From Polytrichum commune (lineage: Eukaryota; Streptophyta; Polytrichopsida; Polytrichales; Polytrichaceae): DNA of 64,000 bases. Shown here piece by piece: positions 63,101 to 64,000 of the stretch. Below the pieces are notes generated by a model. The model saw only the letters and a list, made by a program, of their open reading frames with translations. It was not told the DNA's origin and ran no database searches. Positions within the stretch are counted from its first letter, which is position 1. Every line of letters starts with the position of its first letter. Location: assembly GCA_950295325.1 (NCBI GenBank), contig OX485803.1, forward strand, positions 65,549,554 to 65,613,553, read 5' to 3'. The position numbers and the translations under genes are program-made.

Positions 63101-63961
63101 GTCTAGGTCCGTGCCCTCCGGACGCAGTTTAAGACAATAATTCACTTTTTCCGTCGTGTCTAGAATAAATGTATAGGACACAGAACGAACAACAAATCAG
63201 CGGATAAGGTTCCTTGGATTGGCTTCAGATAGTGTCAAATTGTCAGCATAGCAAATGCCTCAAATGGTACGGACAATTCCTCATCATCACAAACCAAACC
63301 GCTTAACAAGTTCTACGACAATACAATAAGGGTACAAACCATCTTAACATGGGAGACAAACTTGAGTTACAAAGCAGCAAACTTACAGCTGGGTTCCTGG
63401 GATCGTCTTCTGGAATATTTTGCTCAATCTTTCCGACCAAATCAGCACCGACATCAGCAGCCTTGGTGTAGATACCGCCACCAACACGTCCGAAAAGAGC
63501 TACAGATGATCCACCCAGACCGTAACCAGTGATAGCCTCGTACAGACCAACCCAGTCATCTCCAAAGTACAACTTGAAGACCAAGATGGTGATGAACAGA
63601 ACAATGAGGCCGTTGGCGGCGAGCAAGAAACCCATAACTGATCCAGATCTGAATGCAACAATGAATGCCTTTCCAACACCCTTGCGTGCCTCCAAAGTGG
63701 TCCTTGCATTGGCGTAGGTAGCAATCCTCATGCCAAGGTATCCTGACAAGGTTGAGGTCAGGGCACCTAAGATGAACGCCACAGTGCTGAAGAATGCGTT
63801 GGCAATGGATGAGGGGCAGCTTATGGTCTCGTCAAAGTCGCATGGCACCCTATCAAAACTGAAGCCTCCGACGGAAGCAAGGAATACAAAGATGATCACG
63901 GAGAAGATACCCATGAAGATACACAAGTAGTAGTACTCGGTAGCGAGGAAAGACTCGGATC
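60177..63961 (-). CDS. AVP1/VHP1: Vacuolar H+-pyrophosphatase, type I (K+-dependent), 5'-partial
   Basis: A membrane pump that uses pyrophosphate hydrolysis to acidify the vacuole. Exons in transcription order: 63961-63387, 62241-61859, 61756-61670, 61495-60754, 60635-60576, 60380-60177; phases fit and the stop is TAG at 60177-60179. The first exon(s), with the first membrane helix, lie beyond the window. Landmarks: [34 protein letters not shown] (pyrophosphate-Mg site), [11 protein letters not shown], the [10 protein letters not shown] stretch and [10 protein letters not shown]. The Ala in GNTTAA marks the K+-dependent type I enzymes; type II has Lys. The C-terminus [20 protein letters not shown] is complete. 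Several long hydrophobic segments match the many helices of the family. It converges on NDUFV1 about 2.8 kb away. The 1145-bp intron at 62242-63386 carries a four-copy repeat. Confidence 0.96.
62517..63295. repeat. Four-copy intronic repeat in the H+-PPase gene
   Basis: Copies of about 73-88 bp at 62517-62604, 62686-62760, 62903-62975 and 63221-63295. Each runs GGCTTCAGACAATATTG-like, CAGCATTG, GCCCTCAAA, then CATCACAAACC. Copies 1 and 2 share AATAGTAAGGAATATTGAGC; copies 3 and 4 share GCCTCAAATGGTACGG. The intervals between starts grow (169, 217, 318 bp). Confidence 0.85.
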
Positions 63962-64000
63962 CTGTAAAGACACATGTCACAATAAGTGAGCCCGCCTAAG

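Noticed and set aside
62517-63295. CRISPR-like array in the H+-PPase intron
   Set aside because: The repeats are diverged, of unequal length and spacing, and lie in a plant intron; there are no regular spacers.

Overview
The window is nuclear DNA of a streptophyte plant, probably a land plant. The clearest evidence is five conserved plant genes: a RABH/Rab6 GTPase ending in a double-cysteine tail, a GTE-type bromodomain protein, an organellar adenylate kinase of the plant type, the 51-kDa (NDUFV1) subunit of mitochondrial complex I, and a potassium-dependent (type I) vacuolar H+-pyrophosphatase. Four of them have GT-AG introns of about 0.1-2 kb. Genes lie several to about 11 kb apart in AT-rich, transposon-littered DNA. 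A non-seed plant such as a bryophyte is my guess from gene spacing and transposon types; the sequence does not prove it.

Layout. 0-2.6 kb: 3' part of a Mutator-like transposase relic with a SWIM-type zinc finger, then an unknown ORF on the minus strand. 3.2-7.3 kb: a decayed Helitron Rep/helicase, followed at once by a SET-MYND (SMYD) exon relic. 7.9-8.3 kb: an element with 52-bp terminal inverted repeats. 10.6-12.1 kb: a four-exon decayed gene of unknown family. 12-21 kb: AT-rich non-coding DNA with several repeat structures. 21.7-24.5 kb: RABH/Rab6. 26-29.8 kb: a graveyard of LINE retrotransposons, including an 87-bp LINE tail flanked by 12-bp target duplications inside another LINE relic. 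33-37.2 kb: GTE bromodomain gene. 42.8-44.5 kb: a degenerate CATCCA-rich array. 45-48.7 kb: adenylate kinase. 50.7-52.3 kb: a composite repeat. 55.9-57.4 kb: NDUFV1 without introns. 60.2 kb to beyond 63.96 kb, minus strand: vacuolar H+-PPase, its 5' end outside the window.

The most unusual structure is in adenylate kinase intron 1. The exon 1/intron 1 junction, with the last coding codons and the splice donor, has been duplicated in tandem into about five further degenerate copies. The first large H+-PPase intron holds an independent four-copy repeat. Several dispersed repeat families (here A, B, C, D) recur across the window. Family A has five copies; B, C and D occur together only at 50.7-52.3 kb, suggesting they are parts of one larger element.

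The host genes are unrelated housekeeping functions (Golgi traffic, chromatin reading, nucleotide balance, respiration, vacuolar proton pumping) and form no operon or visible pathway. No new defence-like or biosynthetic system was seen. The novelty here is structural: repeats, nested insertions and an exon-junction array. All calls come from reading the sequence; family assignments rest on remembered motifs and were not searched.
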